Source: Paraconiothyrium sp. Pb-2020
Lineage: Eukaryota; Ascomycota; Dothideomycetes; Pleosporales; Didymosphaeriaceae
Direction: 5' to 3'
Length of the DNA stretch: 64,000 nucleotides
Assembly (NCBI GenBank): GCA_022419385.1
Contig: JAJUBI010000001.1
Span: 3,224,001 to 3,288,000, forward strand
The notes below the pieces were generated by a model. It saw only the letters and a program-made list of their open reading frames with translations, ran no database searches and was not told the origin of the DNA. The first letter of the stretch is position 1; each line of letters opens with the position of its first letter. Below are positions 23,989 through 33,847 of this stretch, in pieces. Position numbers and translations under genes: made by a program.

Positions 23989-25887
23989 TTAATGGTGGAA
24001 CAACCGAATGTGTTGCTCTACAAACGTAATGCCCAACTTATCCGCTGTGTCCATGACAGCGCCGTCATTCTGGCTACCCGTCGGCGCAGCGATGTACTTA
24101 GCGCCGCTCCTAGCCGCCCTGAACACGTTGTCGATGAACGGGAAGAAGGCGTCAGAGCTGACGGCCACGCCCTTGAGCTTGCCGAGCCACTCCTTGCGCT
24201 CCTCGGCGGAGAAGGGCTGCGGCACCTGGCCCTCTTCGAAGTGGGACTCGAAGTCTTCGCGCTCGATGCCGGAGTCGGGGATGAGGCCACTGCAGAGGAG
24301 GTCGATGGCGTTGGACTTGGAGGGACGCTTGGTGCCCTTCTTCCATTGGAGGTTGAGGGTGCGGCTGTGGAAGCGCATCCACCAGTTGTCGGCTTTGTCG
24401 CCGGCGAGGCGGGTGCAGTGGATTCGTGCTGAAAGATTTAGCCTAGTGTAAGCAGATGTATGGGTGTAGACTTACATTGTTGACCGGCACCAAGTCCAAT
24501 GACCTGGCCATTGAGCGCATAGCACACACTGTTCGATTGTGTGTACTTGAGCGCAATGGTGGCAACAGTCAGATCCCGCAGCGCAGATTCAGGCAGAGGG
24601 CTTGAGTTCTTGGGCACAATGACCGTGTTGAATGTCTCTGCAGGAACAATCTTCGCATCGTTGCGGTGCTGCTGGAGGTTCACGCCGTACACAGTCCTCG
24701 TCTCGATCGGACCGGGTTCGAAGTCAGGGTCCATCTGGAGCACGAGGTACTTTCCGCCCTTCTTCTTGCTGAGAATCTCGAGAGCCTCGTTGGTGTACCC
24801 GGGCGCAATGACACCGTCGGATACTTCTCGGCTGATGATCTTTGCGGTGGGCAGATCGACTTCGTGAGACAGGGCGATCATGTCTCCAAAGCTGGACATG
24901 CGGTCGGCGCCTCGCGCTCTTGCGTAGGCCTGAGCCAATTGCGACTTCTCGATGCCCTCGATGTCGTCCACCATGTAGACCTTCCTCTCCTCCTCGCTGA
25001 GTTCAACACCAATGGCGGCACCAGCCGGGGAGACGTGCTTGAAGCTGGCAGCCGCCGGGTAATTGAGCGCCTTGCTGAGCTCCTGCACCAATGGCCATGC
25101 GTTGAGCGCATCGAGCAGGTTGATGTATCCCGGTGCACCGCACAGCACCTTGAAGGGCAGCTGTGAATCCTGCGCGTAGACTGTGGCAGGCTTCTGGTGT
25201 GGGTTTGCGCCATACCGAAGAGGCAGTTGCTGCTGGCCTTCGCCAGCGTACTTCTTGCGGAAGAAGTCGGAGATGGCGCTGTCATATCCAGCAGTCTGCT
25301 CGAACGCCTTGAGCGCGTACCGCTGCCTGCTCTTCTCGGAGACCTCGCCGTTGTCCTTGAGCTCGGTTAGGAGGTCATGGTAATCCTTGGGATCACTGAT
25401 GATGGTGACCCGGGCATGGTTCTTCGCAGCAGCACGCAGCAGAGTCACACCACCTATGTCGATCTCCTCGACAGCCTCCGGGATGGTAACGTTGATGCGC
25501 GCGACCGTCTCGGAGAAGGGGTATAGGTTGCAAATAACGTAGTCGATCTTGTCAATGCTATTCTTGGAGAGATCCGACTCGTCCGACTCGAGGTTGCGGG
25601 CAAGGATACCTCCGTGCACGGCAGGGTGCAGTGTCTTGACGCGGCCGCCCAACATCTCAGGTGCCTGGGTGATGGCGGAGACATCTTCGACGGGGAAGTT
25701 TGCCTGGCGGATCATCTTCGCGGTGCCTCCGGAGGCAAGCAGGCGGACGCCATTGTCGTGCAGGCCCTTGGCCAGGTCCAGGAGGCCCGTCTTGTCGTAT
25801 ACAGACAGAATTGCTGGGATGGTCAGCATGTGTTGGACCACTGATGTACAAAGCTCCAGTATGCTCACCAGTCTTTTGGCCAGCCAT
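23989..25887 (-). CDS. ADE17: bifunctional AICAR transformylase / IMP cyclohydrolase (ATIC)
   Basis: Catalyses the last two steps of de novo purine synthesis, AICAR to FAICAR to IMP, in the cytosol. Three exons: 25887-25869, 25813-24476 and 24428-23989 (introns of 55 and 47 bp), 598 aa, the usual family size. The start MAGQKT joins AILSVYDKTGLLDLAKGL. The N-terminal MGS-like IMP cyclohydrolase domain shows LLASGGTAKMIR, GGRVKTLHPAVHGGIL and KIDYVICNLYPF. The transformylase domain shows LRYGANPHQKPA, the catalytic Lys-His within SFKHVSPAG, and SSFGDMIALS. After the second junction come SRIHCTRLAGDKADNWWMR, DAFFPFIDN, and the terminal HIRLFHH typical of ATIC. Yeast has two copies (ADE16/ADE17); I use ADE17 only as a label. 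The gene is intact. Confidence 0.96.
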
Positions 25888-26448
25888 CTTGAAGGTTCAG
25901 TCTGGTCAATTGTCAAAGGAGTGTCTACGAAAGAAATTCTGGGGTATCAAAACAAATCAAAGGGTGAGGGGCTGAATCGCTCAGTGGCTTGTCAGGCCGT
26001 CTCTCGAAATTCTCGTGCCCCACCCCAAATTGACGTATCGCGCCTGCCCCTCGTTGCGATTTCGGCAAGGCTGCGGGCTGCGGCAGGTGGTCCGAGCACA
26101 CTTCCCCAGACTGCATCCATACTTCGGACGCGCGCCGACGAGTCCGAAGTAGCTGGACTATGCGCGCGACAGCCACATTGTGTTGCTAGACACTGTCGAT
26201 AACTCGTCCCCATGGCATGCTTTCAGCAATTGATCCTTCTGCAATCCGATGGCCCTATATAGCCAATCACCATCCAGAATCGCGTTATAGGACCTCGGCT
26301 TCCTTCTCATGTCTTAGTACTTATCGCAACAACTCCCCAGCTCTACAACACATATTTGGTCACTTTCGACCCTTGCACTATACATCCTAAGAGCACTATA
26401 TGCAATCTTCTGACCCAATCTACCTTCAGCTGTACCCTTTTCATCACA
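25888..26448. other. divergent promoter between ATIC and the Nudix gene
   Basis: 560 bp between start codons pointing away from each other. No coding frame supported. C/T-rich leader just upstream of 26449. Confidence 0.5.
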
Positions 26449-27894
26449 ATGACCTCAAATACAGGCACAGAAGACCTTATATCCCATCTCAAGTCGGTCC
26501 TCCTAGAATTAAACGCCCACCCCTACCCCGAAGTCGCAAACCCACCCGAAACCCCCAAACGCGCATCCGTCGCACTCATCCTCCGCATACAACCCCATTA
26601 CTCGCATTGGCCCGCCACAGACGACAAACCCTTCCCCTACACCATCCCTACCCCCCGAGTCCAACCCAACAACGCCGGCGCTCTTCTGCAGCTTCAAGCA
26701 AACCTCGAGACCTTTCGTTCAAGGACGTCATAGAGACGTTCTTCGCGCAGGACTGGGTTAAGCATGGGGATCCGGAGTTGCTGTTCATCAAGCGCGCGAC
26801 TAGGGTGGGCGACAAGTGGAACGGGCACGTAGCTTTGCAGGCGGGAAGAGAGATCCCGAAGATGACGACGACCAGGTGACCGCTGTGCGAGAGGCATTGG
26901 AGGAAGTCGGCATAGATCTCAACTACAACAACGCCATTACCATCGGCAACCTCCCGCAGAGAGTAGTCACTTCTTCGTGGGGAAAGGTACCGTACGTCGT
27001 CCCTCACCTTCTCCAAATTCAAGAAAATAAGTATTGACAATCGGTAGATTGATTGTTCTCTGTCCGTACATATATCTTCTGACGTCTCCGACATACCCCG
27101 CCCAACGCCTCCAACCCACCGAAGTAGCCTCCACCCACTGGGTCTCCCTCCGCGCCCTGCAATCCCCCTCCCTCCGCACCTACGAATATGCCGACGTCTC
27201 CGCACGCCTCGCAAAGTCCGAGCTCGGTATAAAACGCTGGTTCCTGCAGTCAATGCTGTCCAAAATGATGTTCGCGGCCATACATCTCGTGCCCTCGAAC
27301 TCCACCTACTGCGCGACAATCCAGCATTTATCCCTGAGGGTGGACCGCCTGATGCGGGAACGCTAGGCAAAGTCAGAGAGGTGCTGAGAGGACCCGAAGG
27401 GAGGGATCAAGGGAAGCCCCCGTTGCTGCTGTGGGGGCTGACGCTGGGCGTAGTAGTGAGTGATCTGCTGGAACATCTGCCGCCGCACAACGCGCTGGAG
27501 TTGTGGACATATCCCACCTTTACGAATTGGGACGTTCGGTTTGTCATGTGGGCTATGTCGTACCGGTTTAGAAACCAGAAATCGGCGGAGATGAGCACGC
27601 AGACGATAGGGCTTGAAACGGCATCTGTGCCTATAATCGACGCCGAAGTCGAGGAGAAGGGGAGGGGGGATTGCGGGACTGGGCGTGGGACGCAGGGGAC
27701 GGACAGGCCGGGCGAAGATGGTGGCTAGGAACGCGGCGGTGAATTCGATGCTTGAGGGGTATTATCCTATTGTGAGGAAGGCGGTGGCTACGGCGTTGGT
27801 GGCGAGGGTTGGGCTTGTTGTGGGATTGGCGGTGGTATTGGGAAGGAGATATCGGGTGAAAGAGTGGGTTGAGGCGCTGTGGAAGTCGTTGTAA
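26449..27894 (+). CDS. Nudix hydrolase (CoA-pyrophosphatase-like), frame-disrupted
   Basis: Homologue of fungal Nudix proteins with a C-terminal membrane tail. In order I can read: an N-terminal helix and ASVALILRIQPHYSHW; after a shift, FKDVIETFFAQDWVKHGDPE and LLFIKRATRVGDKWNGHVAL; after a second shift, the Nudix box GGKRDPEDDDDQVTAVREAL with EEVGI; then a 56-bp intron (26992-27047) joining WGKVP to LIVLCPYIYLLTS; after a third shift, RALELHLLRDNPAFIPEGG through WDVRFVMWAMSYRF. The frame stops at 27728. A further frame, open to TAA 27894, carries a plausible membrane tail (ALVARVGLVVGLAVVLGRRY). The first three shifts equal one missing base, each placeable at a C run. Either an unpolished assembly or a true pseudogene; the gene model is a join of frames, not a simple ORF. 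Confidence 0.7.
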
Positions 27895-29009
27895 TCTTTT
27901 TTTAGATATAGACGATACCTGATCATGGTATTTGAAAGGCATGCGTCAGAGGTACTCCGCTTGGGGGTTATGCACTGGTTGACTTGACGTAAAGTGCAGT
28001 GACTATGCGCAACGGTCTAAAAAGACAGCAAACGTGTATATTGAGAACAGCGCGAGTAGAGCGAACACATGATTGTTCACTGTCTTTCCCCCTTGGGCAC
28101 CTCATACATGAACGGCCTTCCCATTGAATTTACCACAATAGCCTACTATGCCACTACATCAGTAGATTAAGACCGTTTGCCGTACGCCATGTATGCATGA
28201 CATGAGCATGGAAGAGGATGTCCAACGGTATACAAAAATGGACCTCTCGGTCACCACGAAAAGCAGTAAAATCCTTCCGTTGCGTCCTAAAGACGACATG
28301 CAGCCTGTTCAGCTAGAGGACCTGCCGAGCATTTCCGCATTTCACGCGCCTGTGGCCTGTAAGATGCCTATGACTGACGTGGTGACAGTGCAGCACGCTG
28401 CACGCATCCGCTGTAGTTCCGGACATGGCCCCCGTGATATGTCTGAATGGCTGTGTTTCCAACAGCCACCACTTTTGGCAGTTCTATCCTTAGAGCCATG
28501 GCAGCTGTCGCGGGAATGCAGTGGCCGGGTTTGTATGCATAGTCGGAGATTATGCAGTATAATATCCCCGTCCAATGACGAACGGAACGGTAAACGCTGA
28601 CTGCAGCCAGTTGCAGAAAGTTTCGTATCGAGTTGTCTCGGGGGGAATGTTCGGAAATATATCGCGAATCACTGCAGTCAGAAGCTGCGAACCACCCGAC
28701 TATGTGGTCGAGATTATGCATAGGATCTCTTCGATCTCGTCTTGAGTATGCTGAAGACGCAAGGATAGGTACATTAGCTGGTAACGAATTACAATGAGGG
28801 ACTAGAACAATGGGTGAAAGGAGATCCTGCAAGCAACCCATCCACAACCCGCTGAAACGCTTGGTCAAAGAAAAAGTAAACGAGAGTCGTAGCGTCGTAC
28901 ATGCTCCAAAATATACCAGGTAACTCATATCTTTGGCCACGCCATTAGCCAAGGTTTCCATTCAGCTCACCTCCGTGAAGAGCGTCCTGTGGTAACACCC
29001 AATTGGCAA
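27895..29009. other. intergenic, convergent 3' ends
   Basis: 1.1 kb between the Nudix and aquaporin genes. Open frames at 28193-28600 (plus) and 28368-28961 (minus) overlap antisense to each other and show no family character. Confidence 0.5.
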
Positions 29010-30098
29010 CTACCATCTCGCAGTCGTCGGCTCACACTGCTCATCATTCAGGTTTCCGTGGCCACAGCTCATACACTGATCCCATCCACTCGACCACCTC
29101 ACGTTCTTGTCTTCTCCGGTTGCAGGATCCTCAGCCCCAAGAACGCAGAGCTCCCAGACCCGCACCCAACGGGGACCAAGCCAGTAAATCCAGTGGTACC
29201 CCTGAAACCCGGCAACAACTGCAGGCCCAAAGCTCCTCGCTGGATTCAATGATCCACCTGTATAATACACACCACAGAGCTCCGCGACAAATAATGTCAG
29301 GCCTATAACCAGCGGCTTGCTCGGTCCACTCGGTAGTATAAGTATCGTGAGCACGAGCTGTGCCGTTAGAAACATCTCCAAGAAGAGACCTCGCGTGACG
29401 CTGATGGAGGGCTCGAGCTTGGTAGCCGTCGGAAGCGGCCCGGGGAGCAGCGCGGACACTACGAACGCGGCGCAGATGCCGGCGACGAGCTGCGCAACGA
29501 TTGCATGCGCCGCTCGCAATGGTTTGATGGCGCCAATGAGCAACAAAGAGAGCGTTACCTGGTGCGGGGAAAACTGTGAGTGATTGTACTTTTGCTTTTT
29601 CATGTACGACATTCCAGTACGACGGGAGCGCCAGCAAGGCGGGACGCACAAGATGTGATCATGCAACACGCCGTTCAACCAGCCTTTTAGCCGTTGTCCG
29701 TGTAACGGCAAACGTTGAGTTGGAAAGTAGGCTAGGAAATGGAGAGCAGAAAAACTTACAGCTGGATTGAACATGCCACCGCTGATGTCGGCGAAGATGC
29801 TGACGTTGACGGCAAGTGCGGCACCGAAGGCGAAGGAGATGTAGATCAGCTTGGAGACGTTTTGGACAGGATTCAAGTCAAATCTTTCTGTGTCGACATT
29901 TGCAACCGTGGCCGAGGCGATGGCGATTGACGTTCCGGCGAAGGCGAGAAAGAGAAACATAAAGGTGCCGATGAACTCTCCGATGAAGACAGGGTATTCA
30001 TGGCGAATGCTCTTGTCTAGAAGTGGAGGTGTGGCAACGGGTGCGCTGTTTTGGTGATTGTGGGTAGGAAGCATGCCATCTTCGCTATTCTTCGACAT
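29010..30098 (-). CDS. aquaporin / MIP family channel
   Basis: Plasma-membrane water or glycerol channel. Two exons, 30098-29760 and 29558-29010, about 295 aa as read; the intron 29559-29759 (GTAAGT donor, CACCAG acceptor, about 200 bp) joins GGMFNPA to VTLSLLLIGAI, restoring the first NPA box. The second NPA box lies in GSLNPARSFGPAVV. Six helices are placed as usual: HEYPVFIGEFIGTFMFLF, the KLIYISFAFGAALAV helix, LRAAHAIVAQLVAGICAAFV, EMFLTAQLVLTILIL, VIGLTLFVAELCGV and the HWIYWLGP start of helix six. The Arg after the second NPA box (NPARS) is the usual selectivity-filter residue. Downstream of YWLGP the reading looks wrong; LGAGLGAL is found one frame over, so the C-terminus after about residue 240 is doubtful. 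Substrate cannot be decided. Confidence 0.85.
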   Translation of the reverse strand: MSKNSEDGMLPTHNHQNSAPVATPPLLDKSIRHEYPVFIGEFIGTFMFLFLAFAGTSIAIASATVANVDTERFDLNPVQNVSKLIYISFAFGAALAVNVSIFADISGGMFNPAVSFSALHFLAYFPTQRLPLHGQRLKGWLNGVLHDHILCVPPCWRSRRTGMSYMKKQKYNHSQFSPHQVTLSLLLIGAIKPLRAAHAIVAQLVAGICAAFVVSALLPGPLPTATKLEPSISVTRGLFLEMFLTAQLVLTILILPSGPSKPLVIGLTLFVAELCGVYYTGGSLNPARSFGPAVVAGFQGYHWIYWLGPRWVRVWELCVLGAEDPATGEDKNVRWSSGWDQCMSCGHGNLNDEQCEPTTARW

Positions 30099-31859
30099 GA
30101 TAAAGGTACTTGGTCTCGAAATATTTCAGGATCTGATGAATCGAGCGTAAGTCTCAAAAGCAGACGGATTTGCTTGTTGAAGGTAAGTGTAGTGCCAGAT
30201 TTTATATCTCTTTCTCTTGGATCGTCGATAGTAGCCGTTAATGACGATTTCTAGCGCGAGGGAGCACACACTGACGCCCATGGCAAATCAAGGTGCAACC
30301 TCCTTTTCGAACCATATCCGTCAACACTTCTTCACAAGATGGAAGCTTTGCCGGACCCGAGCACCTGGCTTGCACACCGTGTGAGTAAGTGGTACCAACA
30401 AATGTGTGGTGTGGAATGCAATTGCACTGGTCATTGGTTTGCAGTGTTGCGTGCTCCTACTTGGTTCATCCGAGGTCACATAGCAAGGGGGACTCATCAT
30501 GACGTGCCGTGCAAACAGACAACGGGCAGCAATGCAGTTGCTGTAAAGACATCGGAACCTGACGGTGCACATGATGCTTCACAGTGGCCGATACTCACCA
30601 CTGAACCCATTCGCTGGGAGCCTACCATAACCAGGCCCTGCCTTGATGGTAGGAATCAGCAGTTGGGCTCGAGTATTGAACGGCTCGAAGTGACTCAATT
30701 TTTGAAACGCGCTCAGGTTGTGACCTATACCGTATGGCCGTGTTTTACGCTGACGCAAGTGCCGGTACATGTTTTCGTGGTGGCCACTGTGCTTCAGTCT
30801 TAACACCTTCAAAGATAGAAGTTCGATACGAGATCGGTAGGTGTAGTTCGATACGAGATCGGTAGGGACATATGCCAGCGCATATCAGTGTTCGAACGGC
30901 GAAGTAGGATTTCGGGCTGAGAGATTGGCGAATACTATTCGTGCGTTAGAGTAACACAAGGCCATAATGCTTGGGTGACGATAAAAACAGAGTTATTCCC
31001 ACCGTATTACTTCTATGTGATACGAAGATGGCTGATAGTTCATAGACGTCGATCTCGGTATTAACCATCCTAGGGTAACACAATGTGTATATGCTCGCTA
31101 CAACTTCCCTTAACTTGGTCCCCGCGATGCGTGTTTAGAATACCAGATTTAGTCCCTTTTTAGTGGAGGTGAGTAGTGATTCTCGTATAGAGCGTAGACT
31201 CGATCTGAGTTCTGCCTTTTGATCGACAAGCACCCGTGGACCCGTGGACCCGAATGCATATCATCGAAGCAGTGGTGAGGATAACTAGGGATAGAAAACG
31301 ATAGAAAACGGGAAGATTTCGCCGCGTGACCTTTCATAGTACTCTGCAGTAATAGGAAATCGAAACGTCGACCTCGGCAAGCTGCATCCCTGAGTAATAC
31401 GGAAGAAGAGGCGCTGATACGGATCACCCAAAGTGACGTAGGCCCGACTATCGAGGATAGTATTGTCCTTTGAAAGGCTCGGGGACAACTGATATCACTA
31501 TTCGCGTATGGTGCATAGTTAGTCTGAAGTTGTCTCATGATTGCTGAGCAACCTTAGAAATGGATCCATATCCTCGGGCCAGTGATGGACGCAAAACATG
31601 GTGGCTGAGATCCCACGCAAGACATCTCATAATACACTTCAATGCGTAGTGTAATCAGAAGCCGGAATTGGAATCATAGTTGTTTGGAACAGCACGGAGG
31701 AGTCTGCGGTAGTAAGTTCGTTCGTTCGCCCGCTGTGAACTGCAGTATGTGCGGATAAACATTTCACCGACATCCGAAGGAAGGTACATCTGTATCCCGC
31801 GCCCGCATCCCAGCACGCAGGAGCGTACCAAGTACGTCAACCATATGCACAATCTCAAT
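30099..31859. other. intergenic, 1.8 kb
   Basis: Between divergent aquaporin and EMC7. It contains one short tandem duplication (30820-30866). The 154-codon plus frame at 30339-30803 shows no family features and I do not call it. Confidence 0.5.
30820..30866. repeat. 25-bp tandem duplication
   Basis: Two perfect 22-base copies (TTCGATACGAGATCGGTAGG core) at 30820-30841 and 30845-30866, offset by 25 bases. A recent local slippage duplication in non-coding DNA. Confidence 0.9.
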
Positions 31860-32686
31860 ATGCGAACTTCGATATTTGCTCTGGCCCCTCTGGCTTCAGT
31901 CGCATCGGCGGCCCGCTTTATCCTGCTCATCCCCAACACTCCTCTCGTGAACCCGTCATCGCTCCCATCTACCACCCACGCAACGCTCCAGTCCTCCGGA
32001 CCCCCGCTAGACGCCTACATAACGCGCTCAAACTCGTTCAACTTCAACAATGTCTCTGTCGGAAGCTATCTCGCCACCATTCACAGTCGCGATTATGCAT
32101 TCGAGCCATTGCGCATCGATGTCACCCTCGAAGAAGCGGTTGAGGGCAGTGGAGATAAGAGGGAGAAGATCCAGGCATGGCAGACGTTTATTGGCAATGA
32201 GTGGGATAACAAGGGCGAATCTAGAGGAGAGGGTGGGAATGGACTGGTCATCGAGGTTCAGCCGAAGGCGCCGAAGGTGTACTATCAAGAGCGGGCGGGA
32301 TGTGAGTGCACACACTTGCGTGACTGACAAGTTGGAAGTCACATGCTGACGATTACAGTCTCTCCTTTGTCGTTCCTGAAGAATCCTATGATTCTGATGG
32401 GTCTTTTCACGCTGATTATGGTCTTCGGCATGCCGTACTTGATGGACAATAGTAAGTACTAGAAAATATCTAGAAGGTTCATGAGGCTGACTATATTGCA
32501 GTGGACCCAGAAACCAAGGCCGAGTTCGAAGAGATGCAGAAGAAGGGCGTCATGGGTTCTGGCAGCACCAATACCGCGCAGCAGATTCAAAACTTCGATC
32601 TCGCCTCGTGGATGGCGGGAAAGACCGACACACCTCCCCGTGGCCCAAGTCCTGCTCCGCAGTCTCAGGGCAAGAAGCGGAGTTGA
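31860..32686 (+). CDS. EMC7: ER membrane protein complex subunit 7 (EMC7)
   Basis: Subunit of the EMC insertase that places tail-anchored and multipass proteins in the ER membrane. Three exons: 31860-32301, 32359-32451 and 32502-32686; 239 aa. The signal peptide MRTSIFALAPLASVASAA precedes a lumenal beta-sandwich domain of the family (ITRSNSFNFNNVSVGSYL, FEPLRIDVTLEE). The conserved block VYYQERAGFSPLSFLKNPMI leads into one TM segment (MGLFTLIMVFGMPYLMDNMD) and a cytosolic tail beginning ETKAEFEEMQKKG. An in-frame upstream ATG at 31821-31860 range would hide the signal peptide, so I prefer 31860. Splice sites are canonical (GTGAGT, GTAAGT). Neighbouring genes give no functional hint. Confidence 0.93.
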
Positions 32687-33122
32687 TTGGTGCTGTTGTG
32701 GTAGACGGGAGAAAAAATACCATATGCACCAGAGGCGCAGGGACGCCAGATATCTACTTTACGGATCTGGCAATGGCTGTGGTAAGCAGATAGCTCAACA
32801 GAAGTCTCATTTGCTCGCTTACCAATGCGGGCTAAAGACAGCGGAGAAGTTGCATCTGTAGAGCCCACGAACTCTAGACCTTGTTCGCATACGACCAATC
32901 AGATACCCAACGTTACTTTGACATCTTCACCATTCACTGAATCGACAACATCGTTGAAACATACTCTCCCTTACTTGACAGCCCACTTTCCTGCGATTCA
33001 ACAAGTTCATAGTTCTTATGTCTAAAAGAAAGCCCCAGCAATCCCTACAACTACAAACCCTACCCAGTTTCCTCAACTTAGCTTAGATTTATCCATCAAC
33101 ACCTGCTCCTCACTGCTACACG
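32687..33122. other. intergenic
   Basis: Terminator of EMC7 and promoter of the small secreted-protein gene. C/A-rich leader at 33020-33122. Nothing else seen. Confidence 0.5.
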
Positions 33123-33585
33123 ATGTACACAAGTAAACTCGCCGTTCTCGCGGCTACACTGTAACCACCCTTTAGACCTTATCTACCAGCATCCCCTAAC
33201 ATATACCAGTCTCACAGTCGCCTTCTCCGCCCCCATCATCGACCATGACACCAACGTCAACCCCATCCAAATCCACACCCTCCCCTCCCTCTCCATCCGC
33301 CAAGCCACCTCCAACGAAACCACCACCGAAAATGAAAACGTCACAGAGGTAATCACAGAACAAGTCGTCGAAGTCGTTGCCTCGCCGGTGCGTGCACCGG
33401 ACGCCTTGCCCACCGATCCCCCACCTGCAGACACGCCCGGTCCTAGAATCTCGTCGGCTGTCCAGGAGATCTTTAATACAATCAAGGAGGACTACTTATC
33501 GAGGGTTGCTGTGGGAGCCACGTCGACAGGCCCATGGACGTTGAGTGTGAGGGCGATGGCGACAGCGGCGCCGACTACAGTGTGA
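33123..33585 (+). CDS. small secreted cysteine-free protein, effector-like
   Basis: 137-residue predicted secreted protein from exons 33123-33160 and 33210-33585; a 49-bp intron (GTAACC donor, CTAAC branch, ACCAG acceptor) interrupts the signal peptide MYTSKLAVLAATLLTVAFSA, with cleavage likely after FSA. The mature part is about 118 aa, has no cysteine, is rich in Thr/Pro/Val, and holds two N-glycosylation sequons (NET, NVT). A helix (SSAVQEIFNTIKEDYLSRV) lies near the end and the tail is PTTV. I recognise no family. The two-exon structure is supported because the junction recreates a perfect signal peptide that neither exon has alone. Its 3' end faces the NUO78 gene. Secretion is predicted; function unknown. 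Confidence 0.65.
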
Positions 33586-33847
33586 AGGACACCGAGATAG
33601 TTCATGCGAAGGGAAAAAGGGCAGGAAGAATGGAAATGATTTATGTGGCGAACTGTCATCCTTTCATTGGCAATGCCCTTGCTTATAGGGCTGTTTTCCT
33701 GAGCTGCGCAGACCGAAGTTACTTGAATTGGAATAAATGGTATTCTCATACACTCTACATCCTGCATGCAATTCACAAATGAAACCAACCCGCGCGTGAG
33801 CCTATGTACAAGTCCGCTTTCTTACTTTACTAAAAGATACAAGCCTT

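Noticed and set aside
30339..30803. 154-codon frame between aquaporin and EMC7
   Set aside because: No family resemblance and no supporting splice or composition signal; overlapped by open antisense frames.
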